Shown here piece after piece: positions 1 through 8,015 of a stretch of DNA of 9,313 nt. The position numbers and the translations under genes are program-made. The DNA is from DATDPY01 sp964395765 (GTDB taxonomy: Bacteria; Bacteroidota; Bacteroidia; Cytophagales; Cyclobacteriaceae), in contig CAYNCU010000170.1 in assembly GCA_964395765.1 (NCBI GenBank), forward strand, positions 1 through 9,313, written 5' to 3'. Position 1 is the first letter of the stretch. Each line of letters starts with the position of its first letter. Below the pieces are notes generated by a model. The model searched no databases. It was not told where the DNA came from and saw only the letters and a list, made by a program, of their open reading frames with translations.

Positions 1-2823
1 ATAATTACCGGTCACATTAATAATCCGCTGTTTATTTTTTATGACGTTCAAATTCATGTCAAAAGCTGATTTATTATTATTCCAGATACTTGAAACCCGG
101 AGATCTCCTGCATAGAAATTCTCTATGACAAGACTATCAATGAACAACCGGCTGTTAATCCGGGGGGACTCATATAAACCGTTAACCGTTATATAGCCGT
201 TGGCCGTACCGTAGAATTGCTTGGGAAGTATAAGATTCAGGTTGGAAATCTTGAAATTATTAACATTAATATTCAACATTTTGCTTGAATCCTGTGAAAT
301 ATCGCCGTAAATATTGACCGATTGCTCCTGGTTATAAATCAATAGGTCATGAATATTGAATTCTTTTCCCTTTTTTATAAAATAGTGGGAAGGTGCAATG
401 TCCCATGTCTCATTCAGAAACTGAAGTTTAACAGGAATCAATTTAAAAAGGGTATAAGAAGGAAATAAATCAATTGTGGCTTCCAGATCAATATGGTTAT
501 TATTTTCAGGCTGATTGATTTTAAAACGGGAATTGATTTTTTGATTTTGCCAGTTAACGTTCAGGGCGAGTCCGTTGTAACCCGGGCCACTTTGAGGCAT
601 AATGGAATCCGAACTGAATGCCATTTCAAGATTTACGTCCTGGCCTCCGGATACTTTTGCAGCATTTATCTTTAAATGGCTATTTAAAAGGGTAAAGTTC
701 CTGTAGGTAACCGAATCGATATCGGATTTTAAATTGATAACCGACTGGGATCCACCCAGAATAGATCCCGATAATTCACTGGAATCGGCAATTGAATATT
801 CCGGATAAAATAAATGAAGGAAGGGATTAATATTAAAAAGATTTAATGAATAGGTAAGGCTATATTTCGTGCTGTCTGTCTTTTTAAGATGATTGAAATA
901 TCCGGCAACTTCTGAAGAATCATTATTTAGAAGAATTTCATACTCCTTCAAAATCCTGGGGAGGTCATTGGCAACATCAGTAAAATTAAAATCACCCGAT
1001 ACTTTTAAATCCATGTCGTCGGTCATGAGGGTAACGTTTCTGTTTGAACCTGTTTTCGAAGAATTGAAATGGAATTTATTAAGTGAAATTTTGTTTTCGC
1101 CGTATCTGAATTTTGTGTTGGTTGCTTCGATATAACCACGAAGGCTATCGATTTGAAGACCATTAAAGTTGACGTTCAGATCGGAAGACAGAAATCCGAA
1201 CTTGTCCGTAATTCCCAGTGGTTGCAGAAAGGAAGTGTCAATCTTAGCGTCAATTTTAATTTTTTCAAAACCTTTATTAAGATTGATATTGGCATTGGAG
1301 CTGAATTTCAGATTAGGATCGTTTACACTAAGAAATCCGTCAAATATATTGGCTGTGAGACGGCCATCTGTTTTAATTCCGGTAAAATTATAGTGGTTAA
1401 TTCCCAGGCTGGAAATGGTTGCATTCAGGTTGAAATCCATATCGTTTAATCGTAAACCCTTTCCTTTGATATAACCGCTCATGTCCACTAATTGAAATAG
1501 TCCGGGTTTGTTAATTAATTTGCCGAAATCAAAATCTTTGGTAACCAGCTTTCCGTTATACTGGGCCGTGTTGCTTTTATTATTGATTTTGAAGTTTATA
1601 TCGCTTTCCATTTCCCCGATCTGTGTAAAAAAACTGGCGTAGGCAACGAAGTCGTTAGCAAAGCCCGTAAATCGACCGATAAAACTCGAATTTCCGAATC
1701 GTTTTATTGATTGATAGGTATTCTCGGGAAAATATAATGAAAGGTCGTAGGGGTTTAAAATTGAATTTTTTACATCCAGGTCGATAAAAGTATTTTCAAA
1801 ATCGGGGAGGCCTTTCATAGAAAGGTTTCCGGCTATCCGTGTAATCCTGCCAAACTGAAGATTGAAATTCTTTGCTTCAAAATTTGAAATCTGGCCGTTG
1901 AATTGACCGGTAAGCTTATAAGACCTGTCTTCCCCTCGAAAATAGGTTGCAAATAACCCAAGATCTTTGCTGTATATATCGGAACTTTTTACATCGGCGA
2001 CGATAGTAACTTTATCATTAAAAGAACGCAAATCATCCTGATCTTTATATTTGAATTTAAAATCGGTTTCAACATGACTCTTGCCTGCATAAAGATCGAG
2101 GGAATGAAATTCCATGGATGTATCCGATATAATGTAATCACATGAAAGTTTGTTGACCGGGAATTGAGTAGCGGAATCAATACAGGATAGATTCTTTATT
2201 TTTACGGCAAAATTACCCTGATAGATTTCAAGCCTGCCGAGATCACCGTTTACATTTTTTAACCGAAATTGATTATAGTTAAACTGGTCAGTAAGACTGT
2301 CGTTAAAAGGATCGGATAACGTAAAAGATGAATTATGGAGTTCGGCATTCCGGATGATAAATCTCGGTCCTGAAGAGGTTGAAGTTGTGTCACGGTTAGA
2401 TAAATTGTTGATGGCAGCCACAAACAAATCAATGTTAAATTCTCCATCCGAATCATGACGAACAATCCGAACATCACCCTGGTCAACGATTACCTTATTA
2501 AAGGTAATGTTATTATTCTTGAAAATGGTAAGCGGGTTAAAACGGGCATCAATTTTATCAGCAGCAATAAGTATTTCACCCTTTTGATCCAGAATTTTCA
2601 CATTTTTTAGAATAAGATCATGCAGCCAGTTGATTGAAATATTTTCGATGGTGATTGGCATTCCTATTTTACCGGAAAGGTATGAAGCAAGGTATTTTAC
2701 TGTTTTTGTCTGAACGGAAGAAAACTGATATAAGGCAACGACGCCTACTAAAACTGAGCTTAAAAATAAAAGTACAGCAAATATGATTTTAATGACCGGT
2801 CGTTTATAAGACCCCCATATCAT
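1..2823 (-). CDS. tamB: TamB-like translocation/assembly module protein (AsmA/DUF490 type), N-terminal part, runs off left edge
   Basis: I translated the minus strand from the ATG at 2823 to the window edge and found 941 codons without a stop; an in-frame TAA lies about 50 bp upstream of the ATG, and a TTG at 2853 is the only other plausible start. Residues 1-9 are short and basic (MIWGSYKRP), followed by one hydrophobic segment at about 10-31, then an AsmA-like region (SVQTKTVKYLASYLSGKIGM, then about 57-100 around NISINWLHDLILKNV) that is typical of Bacteroidota TamB proteins. The rest is long, repetitive beta-rich sequence with many N/D/S residues and no cysteine-rich or catalytic motif. 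TamB-family proteins are anchored in the inner membrane, span the periplasm as a hydrophobic-groove bridge, and are linked to outer-membrane protein assembly or lipid transport. The C-terminal DUF490 domain should lie beyond position 1; family members here usually exceed 1,300 residues. It is divergent from tsaD. The family call is strong; the exact role (protein insertion or lipid transport) is unresolved. Confidence 0.88.
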   Translation of the reverse strand, partial: MIWGSYKRPVIKIIFAVLLFLSSVLVGVVALYQFSSVQTKTVKYLASYLSGKIGMPITIENISINWLHDLILKNVKILDQKGEILIAADKIDARFNPLTIFKNNNITFNKVIVDQGDVRIVRHDSDGEFNIDLFVAAINNLSNRDTTSTSSGPRFIIRNAELHNSSFTLSDPFNDSLTDQFNYNQFRLKNVNGDLGRLEIYQGNFAVKIKNLSCIDSATQFPVNKLSCDYIISDTSMEFHSLDLYAGKSHVETDFKFKYKDQDDLRSFNDKVTIVADVKSSDIYSKDLGLFATYFRGEDRSYKLTGQFNGQISNFEAKNFNLQFGRITRIAGNLSMKGLPDFENTFIDLDVKNSILNPYDLSLYFPENTYQSIKRFGNSSFIGRFTGFANDFVAYASFFTQIGEMESDINFKINNKSNTAQYNGKLVTKDFDFGKLINKPGLFQLVDMSGYIKGKGLRLNDMDFNLNATISSLGINHYNFTGIKTDGRLTANIFDGFLSVNDPNLKFSSNANINLNKGFEKIKIDAKIDTSFLQPLGITDKFGFLSSDLNVNFNGLQIDSLRGYIEATNTKFRYGENKISLNKFHFNSSKTGSNRNVTLMTDDMDLKVSGDFNFTDVANDLPRILKEYEILLNNDSSEVAGYFNHLKKTDSTKYSLTYSLNLFNINPFLHLFYPEYSIADSSELSGSILGGSQSVINLKSDIDSVTYRNFTLLNSHLKINAAKVSGGQDVNLEMAFSSDSIMPQSGPGYNGLALNVNWQNQKINSRFKINQPENNNHIDLEATIDLFPSYTLFKLIPVKLQFLNETWDIAPSHYFIKKGKEFNIHDLLIYNQEQSVNIYGDISQDSSKMLNINVNNFKISNLNLILPKQFYGTANGYITVNGLYESPRINSRLFIDSLVIENFYAGDLRVSSIWNNNKSAFDMNLNVIKNKQRIINVTGNY

Positions 2824-2901
2824 TAACTTCAGTATGCTTCTTTTACGTGGCAAGGATGGTAAGAAATTTTTTTACAGGTTAGTTAATTATGACCTTTGAT
2901 T

Positions 2902-2932
2902 TCCCGATGATTTAAAGTGAAATCATGCGGGA
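2902..2932. repeat. Imperfect inverted repeat between divergent tamB and tsaD
   Basis: The arms TCCCGATGATTT (2902-2913) and AAATCAT-G-CGGGA (2920-2932) pair over 12 bp with one bulged G at 2927 and a 6-nt loop (AAAGTG). It lies about 80 bp upstream of the tamB start and about 100 bp upstream of the tsaD start. No T-tract follows on either strand, so it does not look like an intrinsic terminator. An operator for a dimeric regulator or a leader hairpin are the obvious possibilities. I found no convincing Bacteroidota promoter (TTG, then TAnnTTTG) in the remaining 2824-3032 spacer, which is otherwise AT-rich. Confidence 0.5.
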
Positions 2933-3032
2933 TTAACTTCAAGAAAATCTTATATAAGATCCTTTAATAATTAAACGTGTATTTTTACAAAATTATTAAA
3001 TAAATAGCCAAAATTGATGAATTACTCTATTT

Positions 3033-4037
3033 ATGGATGTCAAAATTCTTGCCATAGAATCCTCTTGTGATGAAACTTCGGCTGCTGTTTTTACAGGGGG
3101 AAGAGTAAAAAGCAATGTTATTGTCAGCCAGACCGTCCATGAGGTATACGGGGGTGTCGTGCCTGAACTTGCATCGAGGGCGCATCAGCAGCATATTATC
3201 CCGGTCGTAAAGCAGGCCATTGATAAAGCCGGAATCAGGAAGGAGGATTTAAACGCGGTTGCCTTCACCAAGGGTCCCGGCCTGATGGGCTCCCTATTGG
3301 TGGGTGTTTCCTTTGCCAAGGCAATGGCGGCTTCTCTATCCATCCCTGTAATTGAAGTCAATCATTTACAGGCACACATTCATGCATTATTTATAGATGA
3401 ACCCGTACCGGAATTCCCCTTCCTGTGCCTGACCGCGAGCGGAGGCCATACGCAAATCGTCAAGGTGGACGATTACCTGAAAATGACTATTCTGGGAGAA
3501 ACCATGGATGATGCCGCAGGGGAGGCTTTTGATAAAACAGCTAAATTGCTTGGCCTGCCTTACCCCGGGGGACATCTTATCGATCAATACGCACAGAAAG
3601 GAAATCCTCAAAGATTTATTTTCCCTGATACGGAAGTATCCGAATTCAATTTTTCCTTCAGCGGAATAAAGACGGCAGTTCTCTATTTTTTAAGAGAAAA
3701 CCAGGCCATGGATCCTGACTTTATTAAAAATAATATGAATGATATTTGTGCCAGCCTTCAGAATAAGATCGTGGAAATGCTGATTGACAAGCTTGAAAAA
3801 GCGGCCGGGAAATATAATATTAGCAGGATCGGGATTGGAGGAGGAGTTTCTGCTAATTCGGGTCTCAGGAATAAATTATTGATAAAAGCCACGGAGAGAA
3901 ACTGGCAGGTTTACTTCCCGATAAAAGAATATTGTACTGATAACGCAGCCATGATTGCAATGACAGCGTATTATCGATATCTTGAAAAAGATTTTAGTGA
4001 GTACTCATCCAGCCCGGATGCCCGGATGAAATATTGA
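3033..4037 (+). CDS. tsaD: tRNA N6-adenosine threonylcarbamoyltransferase, TsaD (Kae1/Qri7 family)
   Basis: The 334-residue product has the usual length for bacterial TsaD. It transfers the threonylcarbamoyl group from threonylcarbamoyl-AMP to A37 of tRNAs that read ANN codons, working with TsaB and TsaE in the cytoplasm. The ASKHA-fold signatures are all present: the N-terminal phosphate-binding strand ILAIESSCDETSAAV (5-19), metal-ligand histidines H111 and H115 in NHLQAHIHALF, the ASGGHTQIV loop (135-143), the DDAAGEAFDKTAKLLGLPYP block (159-178), FSFSGIKTA (207-215), the nucleotide loop GIGGGVSANSGLR (267-279), and the C-terminal metal ligand D303 in CTDNAAMIA. The ATG at 3033 places the first strand at the normal distance from the N-terminus. 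There is no signal peptide. It probably heads the plus-strand cluster; smpB follows after 59 bp with no obvious terminator. The short tail SSSPDARMKY overlaps a small tandem repeat. Confidence 0.97.
   Translation: MDVKILAIESSCDETSAAVFTGGRVKSNVIVSQTVHEVYGGVVPELASRAHQQHIIPVVKQAIDKAGIRKEDLNAVAFTKGPGLMGSLLVGVSFAKAMAASLSIPVIEVNHLQAHIHALFIDEPVPEFPFLCLTASGGHTQIVKVDDYLKMTILGETMDDAAGEAFDKTAKLLGLPYPGGHLIDQYAQKGNPQRFIFPDTEVSEFNFSFSGIKTAVLYFLRENQAMDPDFIKNNMNDICASLQNKIVEMLIDKLEKAAGKYNISRIGIGGGVSANSGLRNKLLIKATERNWQVYFPIKEYCTDNAAMIAMTAYYRYLEKDFSEYSSSPDARMKY
4013..4028 (+). repeat. 8-bp tandem duplication at the tsaD 3' end
   Basis: CCCGGATG occurs twice back to back (4013-4020, 4021-4028), within the last codons of tsaD and 7 bp before its TGA. 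Because the unit is not a multiple of three, gain or loss of one copy would shift the frame and change the C-terminal tail. The catalytic core would be unaffected. It may be a chance duplication. Confidence 0.6.
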
Positions 4038-4096
4038 TAATAATATATAACATAACCGAAATTCCGTTCTGAAAATTAATTACAGGATTTAATCTT

Positions 4097-4564
4097 ATGA
4101 AGTCGAAAGAATCAAAATTCTCAGGTGATATTAACATCCGGAATAAGCGGGCCACTTTTGAATATGAATTAATTGAAAAATTCATCGCAGGGATAATACT
4201 TCAGGGAACTGAAATTAAATCCATTCGGATGGGTAAAGTCAATTTTGGAGATTCATATTGCTCTTTTTTACAAAATGAATTATATATATATGAATTTCAT
4301 ATTTCATTGTACGACAAGGGGACTCATTACAATCATGAACCTAAAAGAGAAAGAAAACTATTATTGTCAAAAAAAGAACTAAAACGGCTGAAGAACAAAA
4401 GTGAAGAAAAAGGATTCACCATTGTTCCAATCCGATTATTTATCAATGAACGTGGTTATGCTAAAATGGAAATTGCCCTGGCCCGAGGCAAAAAATTATA
4501 TGATAAAAGGGAATCCATTAAACAAAAAGATTTAAAAAGGGACATGGAAAGATTAAAATATTGA
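4097..4564 (+). CDS. smpB: SsrA-binding protein SmpB
   Basis: The 155-residue basic protein matches SmpB in length and in its landmarks. SmpB binds the tRNA-like domain of tmRNA and places it in the A site of stalled ribosomes, starting trans-translation and tagging the nascent chain for proteolysis. The N-terminal block NKRATFEYELIEKFIAGIIL continuing into QGTEIKSIR (16-44) is the diagnostic OB-fold signature. GDSYCSF (51-57) and HEPKRERKLLL (80-90) follow. The ALARGKKLYDKRESIKQKD block (128-146) leads into the lysine/arginine-rich C-terminal tail, which is disordered in solution and reaches along the mRNA channel. The ATG at 4097 is preceded by AGGA at 4084-4087, a modest ribosome binding site. 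Only 6 bp separate its TGA from the next gene. No ssrA (tmRNA) gene was seen in this window. Confidence 0.97.
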   Translation: MKSKESKFSGDINIRNKRATFEYELIEKFIAGIILQGTEIKSIRMGKVNFGDSYCSFLQNELYIYEFHISLYDKGTHYNHEPKRERKLLLSKKELKRLKNKSEEKGFTIVPIRLFINERGYAKMEIALARGKKLYDKRESIKQKDLKRDMERLKY

Positions 4565-4570
4565 TTCATT

Positions 4571-5359
4571 ATGGATTCGAATGAATACGGCCTGGCAAGA
4601 CTGAACCTGATTCCTGTAAGGAATAAACCGGATGACCGGAGCGAAATGGTTACCCAGGTTTTATTCGGAGATACTTACCTGGTCCTGGATAAGACCCCTG
4701 ATTCTAATTGGATCCGCATAAAAATCATTTATGATGAATACGAAGGATGGATCAATGCGAAGCAGCATCATTCCATTTCCGAAGAGTTTTTCCTGGAACT
4801 TTCGCAGAACGACTACCGCATCAGCACAGAAATAACATCCACCATTTTGTATCAAAAGAAACCCCTGACTATTGTGATCGGAAGTATTCTGCCTATTTCA
4901 ACCAATGAAATATTTGATGCAGCCGAACAATTTGCCTTTAACGGGGAATCCAAAAGCCTTAATCAGAAAAGAGATCCCGATTTTATTTTACAGATTGCCT
5001 CTAACTATCTAAATGTCCCTTATTTGTGGGGTGGAAAGTCACCCTTTGGTATTGATTGTTCCGGTTTTACACAAATGGTATTTAAAATTGCGGGTTATCC
5101 CTTAAAAAGGGATGCCTTTCAACAGGAAAAGCAAGGTACAGAAGTTAAGGATCCGTCTAAAATAATGCAGGGTGATCTTGCGTTTTTTTCAAGTAAAAAC
5201 AACAAGGTAACGCATGTTGGAATAGTAATGGATAAAAATAAAATTATACATTCTTCCGGATGTGTACGAATTGATAATTTTGATGAAAAAGGTATATTTA
5301 ATGAAATAATAGGGAAGCATACACACAAATTTCATAGTGTTAAGAGAATAGTGAGATGA
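4571..5359 (+). CDS. NlpC/P60 (C40) cysteine peptidase with N-terminal SH3-like region, YkfC-like; probable gamma-D-glutamyl-diamino acid endopeptidase
   Basis: The 262-residue product has two parts. Residues 5-65 or so (LIPVRNKPDDRSEMVTQVLF, then WIRIKI and EGWI) read as a bacterial SH3 domain, and 80-120 may be a second, weaker one. Residues 135-262 are an NlpC/P60 domain: YLWGGKSPFGIDCSGFTQMV (151-170) with nucleophile C163, HVGIV with catalytic H215, and IIHSSG with third polar residue H227. GDLAFF (201-206) is also typical. This architecture matches dipeptidyl-peptidase VI/YkfC, which cleaves gamma-D-Glu-meso-diaminopimelate bonds in free muropeptides. There is no N-terminal signal peptide or lipobox, so I infer a cytoplasmic enzyme acting on imported peptidoglycan fragments. 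It starts 6 bp after smpB without a clear Shine-Dalgarno and overlaps the next gene by 4 bp, indicating an operon. The peptidase family is certain; the substrate is inferred. Confidence 0.9.
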   Translation: MDSNEYGLARLNLIPVRNKPDDRSEMVTQVLFGDTYLVLDKTPDSNWIRIKIIYDEYEGWINAKQHHSISEEFFLELSQNDYRISTEITSTILYQKKPLTIVIGSILPISTNEIFDAAEQFAFNGESKSLNQKRDPDFILQIASNYLNVPYLWGGKSPFGIDCSGFTQMVFKIAGYPLKRDAFQQEKQGTEVKDPSKIMQGDLAFFSSKNNKVTHVGIVMDKNKIIHSSGCVRIDNFDEKGIFNEIIGKHTHKFHSVKRIVR

Positions 5360-5871
5360 TTAACAGGAGAGTGTTGGTTTTAAACCAGGATTTCAGCCCG
5401 CTTTCGGTTTGTTCCGTGCAAAGAGCTTTTCTTTTGGTTTATCTTGAGAAGGCAGATCTTGTTACCGAGTCTCGGAACATGAAACTCCGAAGCATAAATA
5501 AAGTATTCCCTATGCCTTCGGTGATTAAATTAAAAATGTTTGTCCATATCCCATACAAAGGCGTCATTTTAACCAGGCAGAATATTTTTAAAAGGGATAA
5601 TTATCAATGCCAGTACTGCGGAACTACCCATGATCTGACTCTCGATCATGTTATCCCCAAAGCCCGCGGCGGTAAATCTACCTGGTCGAACCTGGTCACT
5701 GCCTGCAGACCCTGCAATACCCGTAAAGGTGACTTTACTCCGGAGGAAATTGGTTTAACCATCAAGAACCCGCCCTACAAACCTTCCTATATACTTTTCT
5801 TAAGGGATTATTCCGGAATTTCAAATGTTGAATGGGAGCCCTTCCTCAAAACAGGAACAAATGATTGGTAA
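5356..5871 (+). CDS. HNH endonuclease family protein
   Basis: The 171-residue protein has an N-terminal region found in a widespread short HNH family (VLVLNQDFSPLSVCSVQRAF, residues 6-25) and then a complete HNH beta-beta-alpha-metal module at 79-126. It carries zinc-type cysteine pairs C85/C88 (CQYCG) and C117/C120 (CRPC), the DH pair D97-H98 in LTLDHVIPKARGG, N112 in SNLVTAC, and N121/K124 in CNTRKGD. All catalytic positions look intact. Such stand-alone HNH proteins are common in Bacteroidota and cyanobacteria; their cellular role is not established, and nothing here marks it as a homing, phage or restriction enzyme. Its ATG overlaps the TGA of the NlpC/P60 gene (ATGA at 5356-5359), suggesting translational coupling. 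It is the last gene of the plus-strand cluster and converges on the next gene with only 15 bp between stop codons. Confidence 0.92.
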   Translation: MINRRVLVLNQDFSPLSVCSVQRAFLLVYLEKADLVTESRNMKLRSINKVFPMPSVIKLKMFVHIPYKGVILTRQNIFKRDNYQCQYCGTTHDLTLDHVIPKARGGKSTWSNLVTACRPCNTRKGDFTPEEIGLTIKNPPYKPSYILFLRDYSGISNVEWEPFLKTGTNDW

Positions 5872-5886
5872 GGTATACCCGGCTTT

Positions 5887-7083
5887 TTATTTTGTTTTCT
5901 GAACAATACTTCCTGATTTCTTTTCCTTTAGAATGATCTTTACGGTTCCGTCAGGTAGCTTTTCTTCTTTGATCAAATAATAATTTTCATCATATTCCTT
6001 CAGCACAGGTCCTTTCTTTACTTCATTGCTACCCCTCCATAAAGGTAAATCCACGGCTTCCCACCTCTTGCTTTGGGCGGAAAGGTAACAGGCATCTATT
6101 ATGGAATTGACGACATAACCGTCATAAAAGGTTTCCATGGGCTGCCTGCCGGAGTCCATGGATTCAAACATATCGGTAAACATATGGTCGTAGCCAAGTG
6201 CATTGACCTCATCTCCTACAGGGAACAACCAGCCCGTTGCCGTTTCAGCTTTTTCTGCTACGTATTTGCCTTCACCTTTTGCCGTAAATAATTCATATCC
6301 TGTCCTCAGAAAATGATTCAGGAATAGGGTGCCTTCAACTCCCATAACCTCATCACGTAAATCCATACCCCCGCGAAAGCACCAACTCACCTCAAACTGA
6401 CCGATAGCACCGTTAGCATATTTTACCAGCGCAATGGCGTGATCTTCCGCATCAATCGGTTTAACCTGTGTTTCTGCCCAACACATAACCTCTAAGGGTT
6501 TTACCTCCTTTCCGATAAAATTGCGGGCAATTTCGATACAATGACATCCCAGATCGACAATCGCTCCTCCGCCGGAAAATTCCGGGTTCCAGAACCAGTC
6601 ACTATGGGGGCCAGGGTGTGTTTCCCTGGAACGTACCCATAGGATGTCTCCCAAAGCTCCATTTTTTACTGAAGAAACCGCTTTTAACGTTTTGGGTGTA
6701 TAACACAAGTCCTCAAGGTATCCATGAAAAACTCCGTGTTTTTCAACAATATTCAGCATTTCTCTGGCCTCCTTCGCGTTTCTTGCCAGCGGTTTTGTTA
6801 TGAGGATCGATTTACCGGCTTCTGCCGCCATCTTAACCGATTCTAAATGCTGGTAATTCGGAAGTCCGATTACTACGGTATCCACTTCCGGATCGGTGAT
6901 TGCCTTCTTCATATCATCCGTCCAATTTGGCACCTTCCATCTTTCGGCGATTTTTTTTGCCGATTTTTCACTTCGGGAATAAACGACATGTACACGGTCA
7001 ATACGTCGTTGAGCATGTAATGTGGAGGTATAAAAATCACCGATAAATCCACCGCCGATCATTGCTATTTTTCTTGCTTTCAT
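5887..7083 (-). CDS. Gfo/Idh/MocA family NAD(P)-dependent oxidoreductase
   Basis: The 398-residue product has the two-domain layout of this family. The N-terminal Rossmann fold carries GGGFIG (10-15), VVYSRSEKSA at the end of strand 2, and VVIGLPNYQHLE (70-81). The usual EKP tripeptide reads TKP here (96-98, ITKPLARN), keeping the catalytic-region lysine K97 but losing the glutamate. The C-terminal alpha/beta domain has GGGAIVDLGCHCIE (171-184), with D177 and H181 in the expected substrate-site positions. Family members oxidise or reduce sugars, inositols and related polyols; the substrate cannot be read from sequence. There is no Tat or Sec signal, unlike many Bacteroidota relatives, so it is probably cytosolic. 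The last 35 or so residues are a charged, lysine-rich extension beyond the core. The gene stands alone: 146 bp separate its start from the next minus-strand gene, and no sugar transporter or kinase is nearby. The start lacks a Shine-Dalgarno. Confidence 0.93.
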   Translation of the reverse strand: MKARKIAMIGGGFIGDFYTSTLHAQRRIDRVHVVYSRSEKSAKKIAERWKVPNWTDDMKKAITDPEVDTVVIGLPNYQHLESVKMAAEAGKSILITKPLARNAKEAREMLNIVEKHGVFHGYLEDLCYTPKTLKAVSSVKNGALGDILWVRSRETHPGPHSDWFWNPEFSGGGAIVDLGCHCIEIARNFIGKEVKPLEVMCWAETQVKPIDAEDHAIALVKYANGAIGQFEVSWCFRGGMDLRDEVMGVEGTLFLNHFLRTGYELFTAKGEGKYVAEKAETATGWLFPVGDEVNALGYDHMFTDMFESMDSGRQPMETFYDGYVVNSIIDACYLSAQSKRWEAVDLPLWRGSNEVKKGPVLKEYDENYYLIKEEKLPDGTVKIILKEKKSGSIVQKTK

Positions 7084-7229
7084 AAAAAATGAATTAAATG
7101 CAATTCTTATAATTTTCCGGTTCGGAATTCTAAATTTATAAAAATCGGATTAACATTCTTATATCCAGTCTGATTTTGTAAATGAAATTTTGCGACGTTA
7201 GTGAAACTGTATTAGAATAAGCGTGAACC

Positions 7230-8015
7230 TTATAAAATATCAGAAACGCTCTCCAGGATATAAGTGGGACGGTATGGGAATTTTTCAAGATCATCCATTG
7301 CTGTAATTCCGCTCAGGACTAGTAAGGTATCAATTCCGGATTCAATTCCTGAAATTATATCAGTTTCCATTCGGTCGCCGATGATGATAGACTCAACGCT
7401 GTGACAATTAATGGTTTTGATAGCGTGCCGGACAATAAAAGGATTGGGTTTTCCGATAAAGTAAGCATTTTTCCCGGTCGCGATTTCCACAGGGGCTATT
7501 AATGCTTTCGTAGCGGGTGCGATCCCCGATTCAACAGGCCCCGAAACATCAGGATTCGTACCGATCAGCCGGGCTCCTTTAAGCACCAGGTTGATGGCAA
7601 GCTGGATCTTGTCATAATTATAATCCCGGGTTTCGCTGATTACCACATAGTCCGGATTAATATCATTCATGGAATAGCCTGCTTCGTAAAGTGCCCTGAT
7701 CAATCCGGGTTCGCCAATTACATAGGCGCTGCCATTGGGCTTCTGGCTTGCTAAAAATTTTGCAGTGGCTAAAGCGCTCGTATAAAATCGTTCCTCCAGA
7801 ACCTCCATTCCCATTCGGGATAATTTTTCTTTTAGTTCCTTCGGTGAACGCGCACTGGAATTAGTGAGAAAGAGAAATTTTTTATTTTCAGATTTAAGCC
7901 AGTTGACAAAATCCTTTACTCCGGGGAGAAGCTTGTTGCCATGATACAACACCCCGTCCATATCAATAATAAACCCCTTTTTTTCACGTATTTTGTCAAT
8001 AAATTCAGATTCCAT
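7230..8015 (-). CDS. HAD-IIA family phosphatase (NagD/AraL/phosphoglycolate phosphatase-like)
   Basis: The 261-residue protein has the length and motif order of subclass IIA haloacid dehalogenase phosphatases. Motif I is FIIDMDGVLYHG, with nucleophile D18 and acid D20. Motif II is FLTNSSARSP, with T51. The cap-domain hallmark GTNPD is at 152-156. Motif III lysine K189 is in YFIGKPNPF, and motif IV is IIIGDRMETDI, with D214 and D219. All catalytic residues are present, so it should be an active Mg2+-dependent phosphatase. Relatives hydrolyse nucleotide monophosphates, sugar phosphates, 4-nitrophenyl phosphate or phosphoglycolate, often as metabolite housekeeping; the substrate is unknown here. 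It is cytoplasmic, with no signal peptide. The ATG at 8015 sits 2 bp from a 13-bp palindrome (TTCATT-A-AATGAA, 8018-8030). The gene lies upstream of the oxidoreductase in the same direction, but a 146-bp gap makes co-transcription uncertain. Confidence 0.93.
   Translation of the reverse strand: MESEFIDKIREKKGFIIDMDGVLYHGNKLLPGVKDFVNWLKSENKKFLFLTNSSARSPKELKEKLSRMGMEVLEERFYTSALATAKFLASQKPNGSAYVIGEPGLIRALYEAGYSMNDINPDYVVISETRDYNYDKIQLAINLVLKGARLIGTNPDVSGPVESGIAPATKALIAPVEIATGKNAYFIGKPNPFIVRHAIKTINCHSVESIIIGDRMETDIISGIESGIDTLLVLSGITAMDDLEKFPYRPTYILESVSDIL

Noticed and set aside
493..1449. Several plus-strand open frames of 60-98 codons
   Set aside because: They lie entirely opposite the continuous TamB frame on the minus strand, have no recognisable domains and look like shadows.
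1989..2486. Short minus-strand open frames of 63 and 75 codons
   Set aside because: They are in a different frame from the 941-codon TamB frame and resemble no protein family.
5872..5900. Possible shared bidirectional terminator between the HNH and oxidoreductase genes
   Set aside because: There is an 8-bp palindrome (GGTATACC, 5872-5879) and a T-rich run after it, but the palindrome has no room for a loop and no real stem-loop is visible.
7131..7154. Candidate Bacteroidota promoter upstream of the oxidoreductase (TAAATTTA with an upstream TTA)
   Set aside because: It misses the final G of TAnnTTTG and lacks a proper TTG element at the right distance; such matches are expected by chance in AT-rich DNA.
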